A DNA stretch of 64,000 nt from Planctomycetota bacterium (GCA_963204915.1 CAUJHS010000102.1:1-64000), one strand, 5' to 3'; counted from the first letter of the stretch, positions 36,187-45,024 are shown. Notes: generated by a model not told the origin, from the letters alone. Numbers and translations: made by a program.

Positions 36187-37155
36187 TTATTGATTCAGCG
36201 CGCCGCCAAGCCCGCCGAAGCCACGGAAATTGCCTTGTGTGCCGCCGCTGCCCCCAACGCCGCCGGGGACGAATGCACGACCGGGGTTGAATGATCCATC
36301 GGCGCCGAATGCACGGCTTGGCTGAATCGAGCCATTCGGACCGAAGACGCCTCCCGGGTTAAACCCTCGCAAGTTTTGATCCAGCCGTTCGGCCTGTCCA
36401 CGGATCACTCCATTGATGCCCTGTTGGAGCGGCGTTCCTTGTCGGTATGCGTTCGTTGCCGGAGCGTTTGCAATGAAAGAACCGTTCGTGTCGTACCACG
36501 CACCATTGCGGTAGTACATCCATCCGCCGTCGCTGGAGCGTGTCCAGTAGTTCCCGTTGTAAAGCTGAACTCGTGAGTTCAAATTTCCATTGAGATTGCG
36601 TTGGATCGCGCCTTGACTATCGGCGCCCAAATTCGCACGAGCTTGCGACCCAAAGTAAGCCGCCCCGTTCGTGTCGTACCATTGGCCATTGCGGTAGAAG
36701 ACCCATTGGCCGTTGTCGAGCCGATACCACCAATACCCGTTGTGCTGACGATACCGCGATTCGGCGTCGGCCTGAACGTCAGCATTGGCGTTGGCCTCGC
36801 TGTTGGGCTGAACGTCGCTAGACGCATCGGTTTGCGATGCATCTGCTTCTGCATTGATGTCGGCATTTGCGTTTGCATCTGCATCAATGGCTGCGTTTTC
36901 GTTTTCATCAACACTCGCCTCCACACCTGCCGAGGCGTCTACGTCGGCCGACGCATCGGGTTGGGGGGCGGTTGCTTCAACATTGGTCGATGCGGCTCCG
37001 TCGCTCGCTGTGGTTGCCTGTTCCGACGGCGCAGCGCTTGCGGCGGCTTTAACCGAACCGGCAGCATTGCTCATGGGTTGTTGACCAAACGTCGTCCCTC
37101 CTGCCATCGCCAATGCAGCGAAAAGTGAAGCAGACCACAAAACTCGCATTCTCAT
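36187..37155 (-). CDS. Exported Trp-rich repeat protein (NGYWWYRL type)
   Basis: A 322-residue exported protein (signal peptide about 1-25, ending in TTFGQQP). Residues 30-135 are Ala/Asp/Asn/Glu-rich and probably disordered. Two copies of a Trp/Tyr-rich block follow: NGYWWYRLDNGQWVFYRNGQ and NGNYWTRSSDGGWMYYRNGA, each leading to WYDTNG. The tail is Gly/Pro/Phe-rich. The start at 37155 has AAGGAG eight bases upstream; the longer frame lacks this. The same block occurs once in the neighbouring protein at 37528. The function is unknown; cell-wall or matrix binding is a guess from composition. Confidence 0.7.
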   Translation of the reverse strand: MRMRVLWSASLFAALAMAGGTTFGQQPMSNAAGSVKAAASAAPSEQATTASDGAASTNVEATAPQPDASADVDASAGVEASVDENENAAIDADANANADINAEADASQTDASSDVQPNSEANANADVQADAESRYRQHNGYWWYRLDNGQWVFYRNGQWYDTNGAAYFGSQARANLGADSQGAIQRNLNGNLNSRVQLYNGNYWTRSSDGGWMYYRNGAWYDTNGSFIANAPATNAYRQGTPLQQGINGVIRGQAERLDQNLRGFNPGGVFGPNGSIQPSRAFGADGSFNPGRAFVPGGVGGSGGTQGNFRGFGGLGGALNQ

Positions 37156-37469
37156 CGTTCGTCTCCTTCGTAAACAAAACCGTTTTCCATGCAAGGGAGA
37201 ACCGTCACCGTTCGATCGAGAACGTGGCTACGCATCGCGAACACCAATAACTTTCCAGAGACGTCTACTCCCAAACTGAAAGAAAATAGAGGCCGCAAAC
37301 GGCGCGCCTTCGATTTTCAACTGTTGAGAATTGCCCAATAAAATTGGAACTACCGTCGCTGGGGAGACGAATAAGGAGTGAAGCCCCCTGACCGCGTGAG
37401 ATCGCGTTAGACCAATGCGCCAATGTTTAGCCATTGACGGCTCATTACCGTGCGAACCTACAGGCGCCA
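37156..37469. other. Intergenic leader of the 36187 gene
   Basis: About 310 bases without a credible gene. It lies between the terminator of the upstream gene (37470-37502) and the start of the gene ending at 36187. It should hold that gene's promoter and 5' leader. Confidence 0.45.
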
Positions 37470-37502
37470 CAAAAAACGCCCAGCCGTCGATGCAGCTGGG
37501 CG
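37470..37502 (-). terminator. Intrinsic terminator after the 37528 gene
   Basis: On the minus strand, CGCCCAGC and GCTGGGCG form a perfect 8-base stem with a 10-base loop, followed at once by TTTTTTG. It lies about 25 bases beyond the stop codon of the Gly-rich exported-protein gene, so that gene is transcribed separately from the next one. Confidence 0.85.
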
Positions 37503-37527
37503 ATGCGAAATCCGGACGCAACAAAAC

Positions 37528-38724
37528 TTACGGCTGAGCCGTCGCCGAAGTTTCCACCGAGGCATCCGAGTTCAGCGTTGGATCCGTTGCTGCGCCGGAG
37601 GGAGCGGCGTTTCCAGCGCCGGTTCGCGGTTGAACGGTATCTGGATCGCGTCCATCGTCGCCAAAAGCGCGAGGATTTGACGTTCCGTCAGGTTCGCTAC
37701 CGACGCCTTCGTCGATCGTTTCATTCTGTCCGCGCAAGACACGATTCGCATTGGGCGAATTCGTGGTGTTACGTTGCAGTGAGTTGTCTCGCTGCGCTGA
37801 CGCATTTGGTGAGGTGTTTGCCGCAGCGCTGGAATTCACAAACGGGGAGCCGTTGGTGTTGAACCATTGTCCGCTACGGTGAAACACCCAGTTGCCATTA
37901 TTCAAGCGATACCACCAGTAACCGTTGTGGAATTGCATACGGTTTTGAGCGGTCGACTGGCTGTTGGCCATCGATTGCCCGTTGCCATTAGCGTTAATGT
38001 CGCCGTTGACCGCAGCGTTTGCATTGGCGCCAATACCGCTTCCTAAATCAACGCTGCCGTTGGTGTTCAGATTTGCGTTTCCAATGCCTTGTGCTCCAGC
38101 GCCCAAGTCAAGGTTGGCGTCTCCAATGGCATTCGCGCCTTCACCACTACGGAGATTCGGATCATTACCCACACCTAGTCCCGCGCCGGCGCCACGATTG
38201 GACGGTGCGAGGCCTTGATTAGGGTTAATACCGAGTCCTGGGTTCTGGCCATTGCGTACACCTGCCCCCGCGCCCGTTTGCGTATTGATGCTGCCAGCTC
38301 CAATTCCTCCATTCGCCCCGGCGCGAGCGTTCGCTCCTATTGCTGCGTCCGTTCCTATCCCTGAGTTTATGCCGATGCCAGCGGCGGAATCCGGGACCGG
38401 CGGAAGAGTTCCACCAAGGCCCGCCCCTGCTCCACCTTGCGCACCACCAATTGCCGAAGCTCCGGCTCCATTCGCTCCGGCGCCGCCTTGCGCTCCCCCG
38501 ATTGCTGATGCTCCAGCTCCGCCCGCGCCAACGCCGCCTTGCGCTCCGCCAATTCCCGCGGCCCCAGGTCCTCCTGCGGCTCCTGCACCTCCCGCTCCGC
38601 CGCCGGCCCCACCTCCACCAGCCCCGCCACCGCCACCACCGCCTCCCGATTGCGCAAAGGCGGGAACGCCTAACGCCAAAGCCGCCCAAAGGATGGGCGC
38701 CGCATACCAGAATCGCTTTTTCAT
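37528..38724 (-). CDS. Exported Gly/Ala-rich protein with one NGYWWYRL block
   Basis: A 398-residue exported protein (signal peptide 1-24, VPAFAQ). Residues 27-57 are almost pure Gly with some Ala. Residues 58-104 are a tandem repeat with a 17-residue period. A Gly/Asn/Ala/Asp-rich stretch runs to about 255, followed by a Trp-rich block (HNGYWWYRLNNGNWVFHRSG, then QWFNTNG) that also occurs twice in the next protein. The tail is Asn/Asp/Thr-rich. AGGAG lies eight bases before the ATG. It ends in a strong intrinsic terminator. It is probably a surface or matrix protein; no function is known. Confidence 0.7.
   Translation of the reverse strand: MKKRFWYAAPILWAALALGVPAFAQSGGGGGGGGAGGGGAGGGAGGAGAAGGPGAAGIGGAQGGVGAGGAGASAIGGAQGGAGANGAGASAIGGAQGGAGAGLGGTLPPVPDSAAGIGINSGIGTDAAIGANARAGANGGIGAGSINTQTGAGAGVRNGQNPGLGINPNQGLAPSNRGAGAGLGVGNDPNLRSGEGANAIGDANLDLGAGAQGIGNANLNTNGSVDLGSGIGANANAAVNGDINANGNGQSMANSQSTAQNRMQFHNGYWWYRLNNGNWVFHRSGQWFNTNGSPFVNSSAAANTSPNASAQRDNSLQRNTTNSPNANRVLRGQNETIDEGVGSEPDGTSNPRAFGDDGRDPDTVQPRTGAGNAAPSGAATDPTLNSDASVETSATAQP
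38418..38553 (-). repeat. 51-base coding tandem repeat (17 residues)
   Basis: Within the Gly-rich exported protein, units starting IGGAQGGxGAxGAGASA recur at residues 58, 75 and 92 (the last partial). The repeat is in frame and the DNA copies are similar, which suggests expansion by slippage or unequal recombination. Confidence 0.7.
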
Positions 38725-39067
38725 CCGTTCATCTCCTGATCCTTGACGGTTCTTTTGTCCTCACTACGCTGTGTGCTGCCAGACGACTTGGTTTCCATAT
38801 GAATTGTTGGGTGTTGACATCGCACCGAAAGTCGGGGAACGATGAACTTTCAACGACCATACGGGCGCTTGACGCAAGCCTCAAATCCAAGGCCTGCAAC
38901 TAATGGGCCGCAAACCGCGCGCCCAGGCAAGTGAAACTCAGCGAGGAACCTGGTATGACCTGAACGTCGACATAATTAGATTGGGGTGAGTGCGGCGTCG
39001 CTCATCTCCCAAGTCGGCGAAAAGATTTTCTGAGCATTTTGACGTGAGAGACGACAGGACATCGCAT
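38725..39067. other. Divergent intergenic region before bioA
   Basis: About 340 bases between the Gly-rich exported-protein gene (minus) and bioA (plus). Open frames here are short, overlap the Gly-rich gene in antisense, and are not supported. It should hold both promoters. No BirA-type operator was recognised. Confidence 0.45.
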
Positions 39068-40423
39068 ATGTACTTGACGAAACCTGACTTGGTTCGCCAT
39101 GACCGCGAGGCTGTATGGCACGCATTTACGCAAATGGCGGAATACGAGCCACTGATTATCGAGCGGGCCGAAGGCTGCACCTTGATTGATATTGACGGCA
39201 ATCGATTTCTCGATGGCGTTTCAAGTCTGTGGTGCAATGTGCATGGCCATGGCCATCCACGAATCAATGCGGCGATCCGCGAACAGCTGGATCGGGTAGC
39301 CCATGTGACGAGCCTTGGGGTGTCGAATCCTCCGGCAATCGCGCTCGCCGCCCGTCTAATCGAGCTTTCGCCTCCTGGTTTGAATCATGTGTTCTACGCA
39401 AGCGACGGCGCCTCTGCGGTGGAGGCGGCGTTAAAGATGGCGTTTCAGTACTGGCGGCAATGTGGAAATCCGCAGCCCGACAAATCGCTCTATGTCGCGT
39501 ACGAAGAAGCGTATCACGGAGACACAATCGGCAGCGTGAGCGTCGGGGGAGTCGCGCATTTTCACGCCATCTATCAACCACTCTTGTTTCCGACTCTCCG
39601 GCTTCCGGCTCCGGATATGTATCGCTTACCGCCGGGCGTCACGGCCAGTAACGCCTGCGGCCATTACTTGAACCAGTTGGAACAAGTCTTGGCGGAAAAG
39701 CATCAGCAGATTGCGGCGCTTGTCATTGAACCGTCACTACAAGGCGCTGCGGGCATGATCATGCATCCCCCTGGGTATTTGCGCGGCGCCCGGGAACTGA
39801 CGCGTAAATATGACGTGCTGATGATCGCCGACGAAATCACCGTGGGCATGGGGCGCTTGGGGTCGTTGTTCGCCTGCGAGCAAGAAGGCGTTTCGCCAGA
39901 TCTGTTGTGCCTTGGCAAAGGCTTGACTGGCGGTTACCTGCCTATGTCGGCCACACTGGCGACGACCGATATCTGGAATGCGTTTCTTGGCAAGTACGCT
40001 GACTTGAGGACCTTTTTCCATGGCCATACCTATGGCGGCAACCCACTCGCCGCGTCGGCCGCCTTGGCGAATCTTGCCGTTTTTGATGAGGAGCAAACGT
40101 TAGCAAAATTGCCGGAGAAAATGGCGCGAATGCAAGCAAACCTGGCGCCGTTAGCAGAGCATCCGCATGTCGGCGACGTCCGGCAACGAGGCATGATTGC
40201 CGCCGTTGAACTCGTACGGAATAAAGAAACCAAAGAGCCCTACGAATGGGAGGAGCGACGAGGAATTATTGCGTGCCGTCGCGCCATGAACGACGGTGTT
40301 TGGCTCCGACCTTTGGGAAACGTTGTTTACTTAATGCCGCCTCTAACAATCTCGCTCGAAGAGATTGATCGACTTTGCGACGCTCTCATTGAAGGTGTAA
40401 AACACGCAACGGCAAATCCCTAA
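39068..40423 (+). CDS. bioA: Adenosylmethionine-8-amino-7-oxononanoate aminotransferase
   Basis: A 451-residue PLP enzyme of biotin synthesis; it converts 7-keto-8-aminopelargonate to 7,8-diaminopelargonate with S-adenosylmethionine as donor. The start region HAFTQMAEYEPLIIERAEG and the motif DGVSSLWCNVHGH are specific to BioA among class III aminotransferases. The PLP site includes YASDGASAVEAALKMA, IADEITVGMGRLG (with the PLP Asp) and the Schiff-base Lys in LGKGLTGGYLPMSATL near residue 285. HGHTYGGNPLA is the other conserved segment. The start at 39068 (AGGA upstream) is chosen over the longer frame. No other biotin gene is visible nearby. Confidence 0.92.
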   Translation: MYLTKPDLVRHDREAVWHAFTQMAEYEPLIIERAEGCTLIDIDGNRFLDGVSSLWCNVHGHGHPRINAAIREQLDRVAHVTSLGVSNPPAIALAARLIELSPPGLNHVFYASDGASAVEAALKMAFQYWRQCGNPQPDKSLYVAYEEAYHGDTIGSVSVGGVAHFHAIYQPLLFPTLRLPAPDMYRLPPGVTASNACGHYLNQLEQVLAEKHQQIAALVIEPSLQGAAGMIMHPPGYLRGARELTRKYDVLMIADEITVGMGRLGSLFACEQEGVSPDLLCLGKGLTGGYLPMSATLATTDIWNAFLGKYADLRTFFHGHTYGGNPLAASAALANLAVFDEEQTLAKLPEKMARMQANLAPLAEHPHVGDVRQRGMIAAVELVRNKETKEPYEWEERRGIIACRRAMNDGVWLRPLGNVVYLMPPLTISLEEIDRLCDALIEGVKHATANP

Positions 40424-40482
40424 TTGGCATGCATCTCGCCAAGGAAGTTGGCGTTGATCGCGCGACCTGCAAGTGCGCAGCC

Positions 40483-41091
40483 CTAATCTGGCGAGCGCGG
40501 CGCGTTGAAGTAGGGCTGTTCTCTTCGAAGACGCACGTCGAGATTGACGAGTTCGCGGTTGCGCCAATTTTGGACCAGTAACCGGACTTCGCCGCGGAGC
40601 CCTGCACGGTGCTGCAACTCGTCGCCCAAAGCGAATAGTCGCCCGTCGATTTCACCAACTTGAAACCCATTGACCGTGATAATCACGTCCTGATCTTCCA
40701 ATCCTGCTTCCATGGCCGCAGACCGTGGGGCGACTTGCGTGATCACAACCCCCGTTGGCGTGTTATACGCATGAACGCCCAAGATCCATCGATCGCGGTC
40801 GATCGGATCGTGAGGTTCACCGCGAGGTGGAGTAAGACGGGGCTGCGACATTCCTTCGGGCGTGCCGCGAAGATCAGGATTTCTCTTGGACCTTGGTGTA
40901 TCGTCTTCCCTTTCCGCATCGTGGTTCGCATGAGGTTGCCGGAGTTCGTCAACCCCGCGATCCCGTGGCGAGTTTCGTTCGCGACGGTCTTGTGCTTCGC
41001 CCAAGGTTAGCCAAGCCCAACCCGTAAACATCAATGCGGCGGCGATCAGCCAACAGCGGTGCCGTGGCTCGGCTTGATAGGAAGTCTTCAT
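40483..41091 (-). CDS. Single-PDZ-domain exported or membrane-anchored protein
   Basis: A 202-residue protein with one N-terminal hydrophobic segment (residues 13-31, WLIAAALMFTGWAWLTLGE), a signal peptide or anchor. Residues 33-95 are charged and disordered. Residues 100-190 form a PDZ domain (WILGVHAYNTPTGVVITQVA, SAAMEAGLEDQDVIITVNG, then EVRLLVQNWRNRELVNLDVRL). There is no protease domain, so it is probably an adaptor in the periplasm. It converges with bioA and starts 132 bases past the end of the dehydratase gene on the same strand. Confidence 0.75.
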   Translation of the reverse strand: MKTSYQAEPRHRCWLIAAALMFTGWAWLTLGEAQDRRERNSPRDRGVDELRQPHANHDAEREDDTPRSKRNPDLRGTPEGMSQPRLTPPRGEPHDPIDRDRWILGVHAYNTPTGVVITQVAPRSAAMEAGLEDQDVIITVNGFQVGEIDGRLFALGDELQHRAGLRGEVRLLVQNWRNRELVNLDVRLRREQPYFNAPRSPD

Positions 41092-41223
41092 AGGAACAAT
41101 TCTGTTCGCGGTCTGCTTCAGCGATCGAGTTGAGTGCTCGCACCGTTGCTTGCATCATTTGCAGACGTCATTCTCACGCTTCGACCGGTAGCTCCGCAAG
41201 TGTCGCCCGTAAACGAATCGCCG

Positions 41224-42207
41224 CTACGCGCTTTCGAAGTTCGCGCCAGCAGCCAGAATGGCCGGCAAATGAGCCAAGTCGAGATTGCCGCCGGAAAGAA
41301 CGCCAACGACCGACTTGCCCTGAAATCGATCGCGCGATTTCCACGCTGCGGCAAAAGTCGCAGCGCCGGCGCCTTCGGCAAGGTTGTGTGTGTGCTTGAG
41401 AAGTTGATACACGGCCAATCGAAGTTCTTCGTCCGTCACGAGAATGACGTCATCCATAAGGCGTCGCATGATTTCTAACGTCAAGCTGGCGGGAACGCGC
41501 GTTGCCATCCCCTCGGCCCAGGTGTCGGCGCGCTCCGTGGCGACGAAAGTCCCTTGTCTCCAGGATTGAGCCACAGCCGAAGCTCCCTCCGCCTGTACGC
41601 CAATAACTAAGGTTTGTGGTCGCAACGCCTTCGCTACCAGGCACGCGCCGCACACGCCGCTTCCCAAGCCGATGGGAACGAAGATGACGTCTGGGTCAGG
41701 AAGCGACTCAAAGATTTCCCACGCGATTGTTCCCACGCCAGCAATTAAATCGGGCTCATTGGCGGAATGTACATAGCGGCCGCCTTCCTTCTCAACGAGT
41801 TGCTCCAAGTACGCTCGCGCCTCGTCAAAATCTTGGCCATACTCAATGAGCCGGGCACCCAATTGCTGGATCGCTCGGTTTTTGTCGGGGTTGTTATTTC
41901 GCGGGACAACAATCGTGCAAGGCGCCCCGAACCGCCGGCATGCGAAGGCCAGCGACTGGCCGTGATTGCCCGTTGATACGGCAAGAACGCCAGCGCGTCT
42001 CTGTTCGTCCTTAAGGCGACTGACCAGGTTCACTCCGCCCCGCACCTTGAATGCCCCCGTGGGCTGGTGGTTTTCATGCTTTAAGTAAAAGCGACAACCC
42101 AAAAGCCCACATAATCCCGGCCATGAAAACAGCGGCGTTGGAGACAATACCGCGTGTACGCGTGGCAGAGCATCGAGCACATCGGTATAGGCGACATTCA
42201 TAGTCAT
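41224..42207 (-). CDS. PLP-dependent threonine/serine dehydratase family enzyme
   Basis: A 327-residue fold-type II PLP enzyme. The Schiff-base Lys54 lies in HQPTGAFKVRGG. The phosphate/substrate loop is VSTGNHGQS near residue 78. The Gly-rich PLP-phosphate loop is GLGSGVCGAC near 182, and the closing motif is VGVLSGGNLDL. It lacks the C-terminal ACT-like regulatory domain of biosynthetic IlvA, so it is closer to catabolic threonine dehydratase, serine dehydratase or racemase. The exact substrate cannot be told. Two ATGs lie six bases apart at the start, and GGAAA is upstream. It is divergent from the TPR gene. Confidence 0.85.
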   Translation of the reverse strand: MTMNVAYTDVLDALPRVHAVLSPTPLFSWPGLCGLLGCRFYLKHENHQPTGAFKVRGGVNLVSRLKDEQRRAGVLAVSTGNHGQSLAFACRRFGAPCTIVVPRNNNPDKNRAIQQLGARLIEYGQDFDEARAYLEQLVEKEGGRYVHSANEPDLIAGVGTIAWEIFESLPDPDVIFVPIGLGSGVCGACLVAKALRPQTLVIGVQAEGASAVAQSWRQGTFVATERADTWAEGMATRVPASLTLEIMRRLMDDVILVTDEELRLAVYQLLKHTHNLAEGAGAATFAAAWKSRDRFQGKSVVGVLSGGNLDLAHLPAILAAGANFESA

Positions 42208-42301
42208 GGTGAAGATTTCCGACGTCTGGCGACTTGAAGTCGTCCGTCTTGTTGGGAAATGGGACGGTTACCGCGCATCCCAAAAAGTTGCTGGAGTTGC
42301 C

Positions 42302-42326
42302 GCCGTCGTGCGTCAAGGACGACGGC
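42302..42326. promoter_or_regulatory. Inverted repeat in divergent promoter region
   Basis: GCCGTCGT and ACGACGGC are perfect 8-base arms around a 9-base spacer. The repeat lies between the dehydratase (minus) and the TPR gene (plus), about 55 bases before the latter. It could be an operator or an mRNA leader hairpin; no T-run follows. Confidence 0.4.
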
Positions 42327-42381
42327 ATGATACCATGGACGGTCATGCATTCGACGTCCGACGAACGACCTACCCGAACTG

Positions 42382-42726
42382 ATGAATATGGCTACGCCGA
42401 ACGAACTCTATCGCGAACACGAAAAGCTCAAAGCCCAGGGAAGTCTCGATGAGGCGCTCGCAAAGCTCCAGGAAGCGCTCCAGCAAGACCCGAACTTTGT
42501 CGACGCGCATTTAGCGCTGGCGGTGCTTTACGGAAAAATGAACCGGCATGAAGACGCTGTCGAACACGGCGAACGTGCTTGCACCTTGGCGCCGAACGAC
42601 GCATTCAACTTTACCGCGCTGAGCGTCACCTACCAGCGAGCGTGGCAAGGAACAGGCAATCAAATGTATATTACCAAGGCAGAGGACGCGAAAGCCCGCG
42701 CGCATATGCTGGAAATACGACATTAA
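42382..42726 (+). CDS. Small TPR-repeat protein
   Basis: A 114-residue cytoplasmic protein with tetratricopeptide repeats: residues 21-54 (GSLDEALAKLQEALQQDPNFVDAHLALAVLYGKM, split in two helices), 55-88 (NRHEDAVEHGERACTLAPND) and a partial third with an insertion. It offers a protein-binding surface and no enzyme. The partner is unknown. It is divergent from the dehydratase and 145 bases before the DUF1080 gene. Confidence 0.72.
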   Translation: MNMATPNELYREHEKLKAQGSLDEALAKLQEALQQDPNFVDAHLALAVLYGKMNRHEDAVEHGERACTLAPNDAFNFTALSVTYQRAWQGTGNQMYITKAEDAKARAHMLEIRH

Positions 42727-42870
42727 CGGCGTAGCAGGTTATGGGAACCGCGTAACTCGCATTGAACCGCGACGACGCACACCTTGGCGCCCCGAGTAAT
42801 GATCCTTTCAGGACGTGGGCAAATTGTAGTTAGTCTTTGAGACTTCTTATCTTTAGAACAAAGCGTTTCT

Positions 42871-43668
42871 ATGAAGCCACTTGCAAACTCCATTTTGTTC
42901 TTGGCTGTTTTTGTGGGGGCGTCCAGCACGTTCGTCAGCGCCGCCGATAATGCGGATGGCGAAACATGGATTCAGTTGTTTAACGGAAAAGACCTCTCGG
43001 GCTGGACCCCCAAAATCCGGGGGCATGCGGTAGGCGAGAATTTCGGCAATACCTTTCGCGTCGAGAATGGGGTATTGAAAGTCGCTTATGACGGCTACGA
43101 GAAGTTCGACGAGAAATTTGGACACTTATTTTACGCCGAGCCTTTTTCGAACTACCGCCTGCGAATCGAGTACCGATTCGTGGGCGACCAGGCGCCGGGC
43201 GGTCCGGGGTGGGCCATTCGTAACAGCGGAGTCATGCTTCACGGCCAAAAGCCAGAATCGATGGCCAAGGACCAAAGTTTCCCCGTTTCCATTGAAGTGC
43301 AGTTTTTGGGCGGAACCGGCTCAGGCGAACGTCCCACGGCGAATCTGTGCACGCCTGGTACTCACGTCGTGATGAATGGCGAGTTGCTCACGCGTCACTG
43401 CACGAATTCGCGTTCGAAAACATACCATGGCGACCAGTGGGTAACGGTCGAGATTGAAGTCCGGGGAAATCGGCTGGTTCGCCACACGATCGATGGCGTG
43501 ACGGTGCTCGAGTATTCGGAGCCGCAACTTGATGAGAAAGACGCCGACGCCCGCAAGTTACTTGCGCAGGGCTCTGCCAAGATGGTCAGTCAGGGCACGA
43601 TTTCACTACAATCGGAGAGCCATCCGATTGAGTTTCGCAAAGTGGAGTTGTTGAAACTGGACGAATAG
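42871..43668 (+). CDS. Exported DUF1080 protein (3-keto-disaccharide hydrolase-like)
   Basis: A 265-residue exported protein (signal peptide about 1-25, TFVSAAD). The body is a DUF1080 concanavalin-like sandwich: WIQLFNGKDLSGWTPKIRG, NTFRVENGVLKVAYDGYEKF, FSNYRLRIEYRFVG, NSGVMLHGQKPES, and a closing SQGTISLQSESHPIEFRKVEL. The domain is very common in planctomycetes and related phyla. Some members cleave 3-keto-glycosides, but the activity of this one is not known. It ends before a symmetric hairpin that probably terminates it and the convergent gene. Confidence 0.87.
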   Translation: MKPLANSILFLAVFVGASSTFVSAADNADGETWIQLFNGKDLSGWTPKIRGHAVGENFGNTFRVENGVLKVAYDGYEKFDEKFGHLFYAEPFSNYRLRIEYRFVGDQAPGGPGWAIRNSGVMLHGQKPESMAKDQSFPVSIEVQFLGGTGSGERPTANLCTPGTHVVMNGELLTRHCTNSRSKTYHGDQWVTVEIEVRGNRLVRHTIDGVTVLEYSEPQLDEKDADARKLLAQGSAKMVSQGTISLQSESHPIEFRKVELLKLDE

Positions 43669-43719
43669 CCTTGCGTTCACAAGCGAATTCCACTTCCAGC
43701 GACTTTAAACAACGCGCCG

Positions 43720-43749
43720 AGGTGGTAATACGATTGGCATTTACCACCT
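43720..43749. terminator. Symmetric hairpin between convergent genes, likely two-way terminator
   Basis: AGGTGGTAA and TTACCACCT are perfect 9-base arms with a 12-base loop. It lies between the convergent genes ending at 43668 (plus) and 43781 (minus). T-runs on either side are weak, so efficiency is uncertain. Confidence 0.5.
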
Positions 43750-43780
43750 TGAAATGTTTCTAACCGATGCCTGGTGCGGA

Positions 43781-44143
43781 TTAGTGGGCCATTCCTAACA
43801 AGGCCTTCCGGGTCTCATCTTGGGCGCGAATTCGTTCGTCCACATTTTCCACGGCTTCTACGACAAGGGGCAATAGATAACTTACGGCGCAAGGGCATTG
43901 TGACGTAGTTCGGGCCCCGCAGATACGGCAAATATCGCCTTGGAAGTGCTCAAAATAGGGGTCCATGGCCTTGTTGGTTGTCGTGTGGACCAGGGCAATC
44001 AACTCAGGTAGATGGGCCTCGACCCCACAAATCTTGCCAAGCGGTTCGCATGGCGGTCCGCCAGGTGGGCGTTCGACGCATCGGGCGCACACGTAAGCGC
44101 GGATCTCAGCCAGATACTCGTCTTGAAATGTGGATAGAACCAT
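43781..44143 (-). CDS. Small Cys-rich conserved protein, probably metal-binding
   Basis: A 120-residue cytoplasmic protein with eight Cys: C19, C22, C32, C39, C72, C75, C83 and C85. They form CxxC in each half (YVCARC and ICRIC) plus CPC. The spacing fits one or two zinc or iron-sulfur sites. Between them is HLPELIALVHTTTNKAMDPYFEHF. The C-terminus (SYLLPLVVEAVENVDERI) is helical. I recall related proteins in planctomycetes, without known function. AGGAG lies eight bases before the ATG. It is divergent from the ribosomal operon. Confidence 0.62.
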   Translation of the reverse strand: MVLSTFQDEYLAEIRAYVCARCVERPPGGPPCEPLGKICGVEAHLPELIALVHTTTNKAMDPYFEHFQGDICRICGARTTSQCPCAVSYLLPLVVEAVENVDERIRAQDETRKALLGMAH

Positions 44144-44419
44144 GGCGCAAAACTCCTCTCACGAAACACACGAGCACGACCTGTGTACCGAGAAAGGCAA
44201 ATGGCGGACCGCTTACGAAATCGAAAGCCTACTAGACAAATCGCCAAGATTTGTTGCAATTGTCAACAGGTTATTCCCTGGCCCAAGAGAGTGCGACAAA
44301 GTCGGGCGCGCAACTAGGGACAGATGAACTGAAATCGCGCGCCGGGGTTGCAGAGCCACCCCCCATCCCGATATATTTGGTGGTTTGCCACTCATCCTGA
44401 GCCGCAAACGGTATGCGCC

Positions 44420-44533
44420 ATGAAGGTCCGAACCAGCGTTCGACGTATTTGTAGTAATTGTAAGGTAGTCCGCCGCAAGGGCCGGGTTTACGTGATTTGT
44501 ACGAACCCGCGTCATAAGCAGCGTCAAGGATAG
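44420..44533 (+). CDS. rpmJ: 50S ribosomal protein L36
   Basis: A 37-residue protein, normal for L36 of the zinc-binding type: [20 protein letters not shown], then [15 protein letters not shown]. The ligands C11, C14, C27 and H32 are all present. It lies in the 23S rRNA core of the large subunit. It is the first gene of the visible ribosomal unit, 54 bases before rpsM. Confidence 0.95.
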   Translation: MKVRTSVRRICSNCKVVRRKGRVYVICTNPRHKQRQG

Positions 44534-44587
44534 TCGCCGCTCGGCGATCTCGATTTCATTTACCTGATTTTTGATGGAGACCTATAT

Positions 44588-44971
44588 ATGCCGCGCCTCT
44601 TGGGTGTGGACATCCCCAATGACAAGCAGACGGTCTATTCGTTGACGTACCTCTATGGGGTGGGTCCGAAGGTGGCTCGCGAAGTGTGTCAGAAGGCTGG
44701 GGTTGCGCCGGAGAAGCAGGCTCGCGACTTAGCCGAAGATGAGGTTAGTCGTTTGGCCTCGCTGCTTGAATCGGAATATACCGTCGAGGGGCCGCTGCGC
44801 CGCCAGATTCAGCAGAATATTTCTCGTTTGAAGGATATCGGGTCGTATCGGGGCATTCGACATCGTCGCGGGCTTCCGGTTCGTGGTCAAAGAACGCGGA
44901 CGAATGCGCGGACGCGCAAGGGCCCCAAAAAGACGGTGGCCGGTAAGAAGGGTGTGAAGGATTTGCGGTAG
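44588..44971 (+). CDS. rpsM: 30S ribosomal protein S13
   Basis: A 127-residue protein with the usual S13 layout: [20 protein letters not shown], a helix-two-turn-helix region, [42 protein letters not shown] in pieces, and a basic Lys-rich tail. S13 sits in the head of the small subunit and touches the tRNA in the P site and the large subunit. GGAGACC lies before the ATG. It belongs to the rpmJ-rpsM-rpsK-rpoA-rplQ operon. Confidence 0.96.
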   Translation: MPRLLGVDIPNDKQTVYSLTYLYGVGPKVAREVCQKAGVAPEKQARDLAEDEVSRLASLLESEYTVEGPLRRQIQQNISRLKDIGSYRGIRHRRGLPVRGQRTRTNARTRKGPKKTVAGKKGVKDLR

Positions 44972-45024
44972 TCGGCGGCTGTTTGTTTGTTTTACTTTTG
45001 GGAATCTGGAGGGGATCAAACTCA

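Noticed and set aside
38418-38553. Regular repeats considered as a CRISPR array
   Set aside because: Units are contiguous coding repeats in frame, with no unique spacers and no cas genes nearby.
38252-38746. A 164-codon plus-strand Pro/Ala-rich frame
   Set aside because: It is the complement of Gly/Ala repeat codons of the exported protein on the minus strand. It has no ribosome-binding site and no family features.
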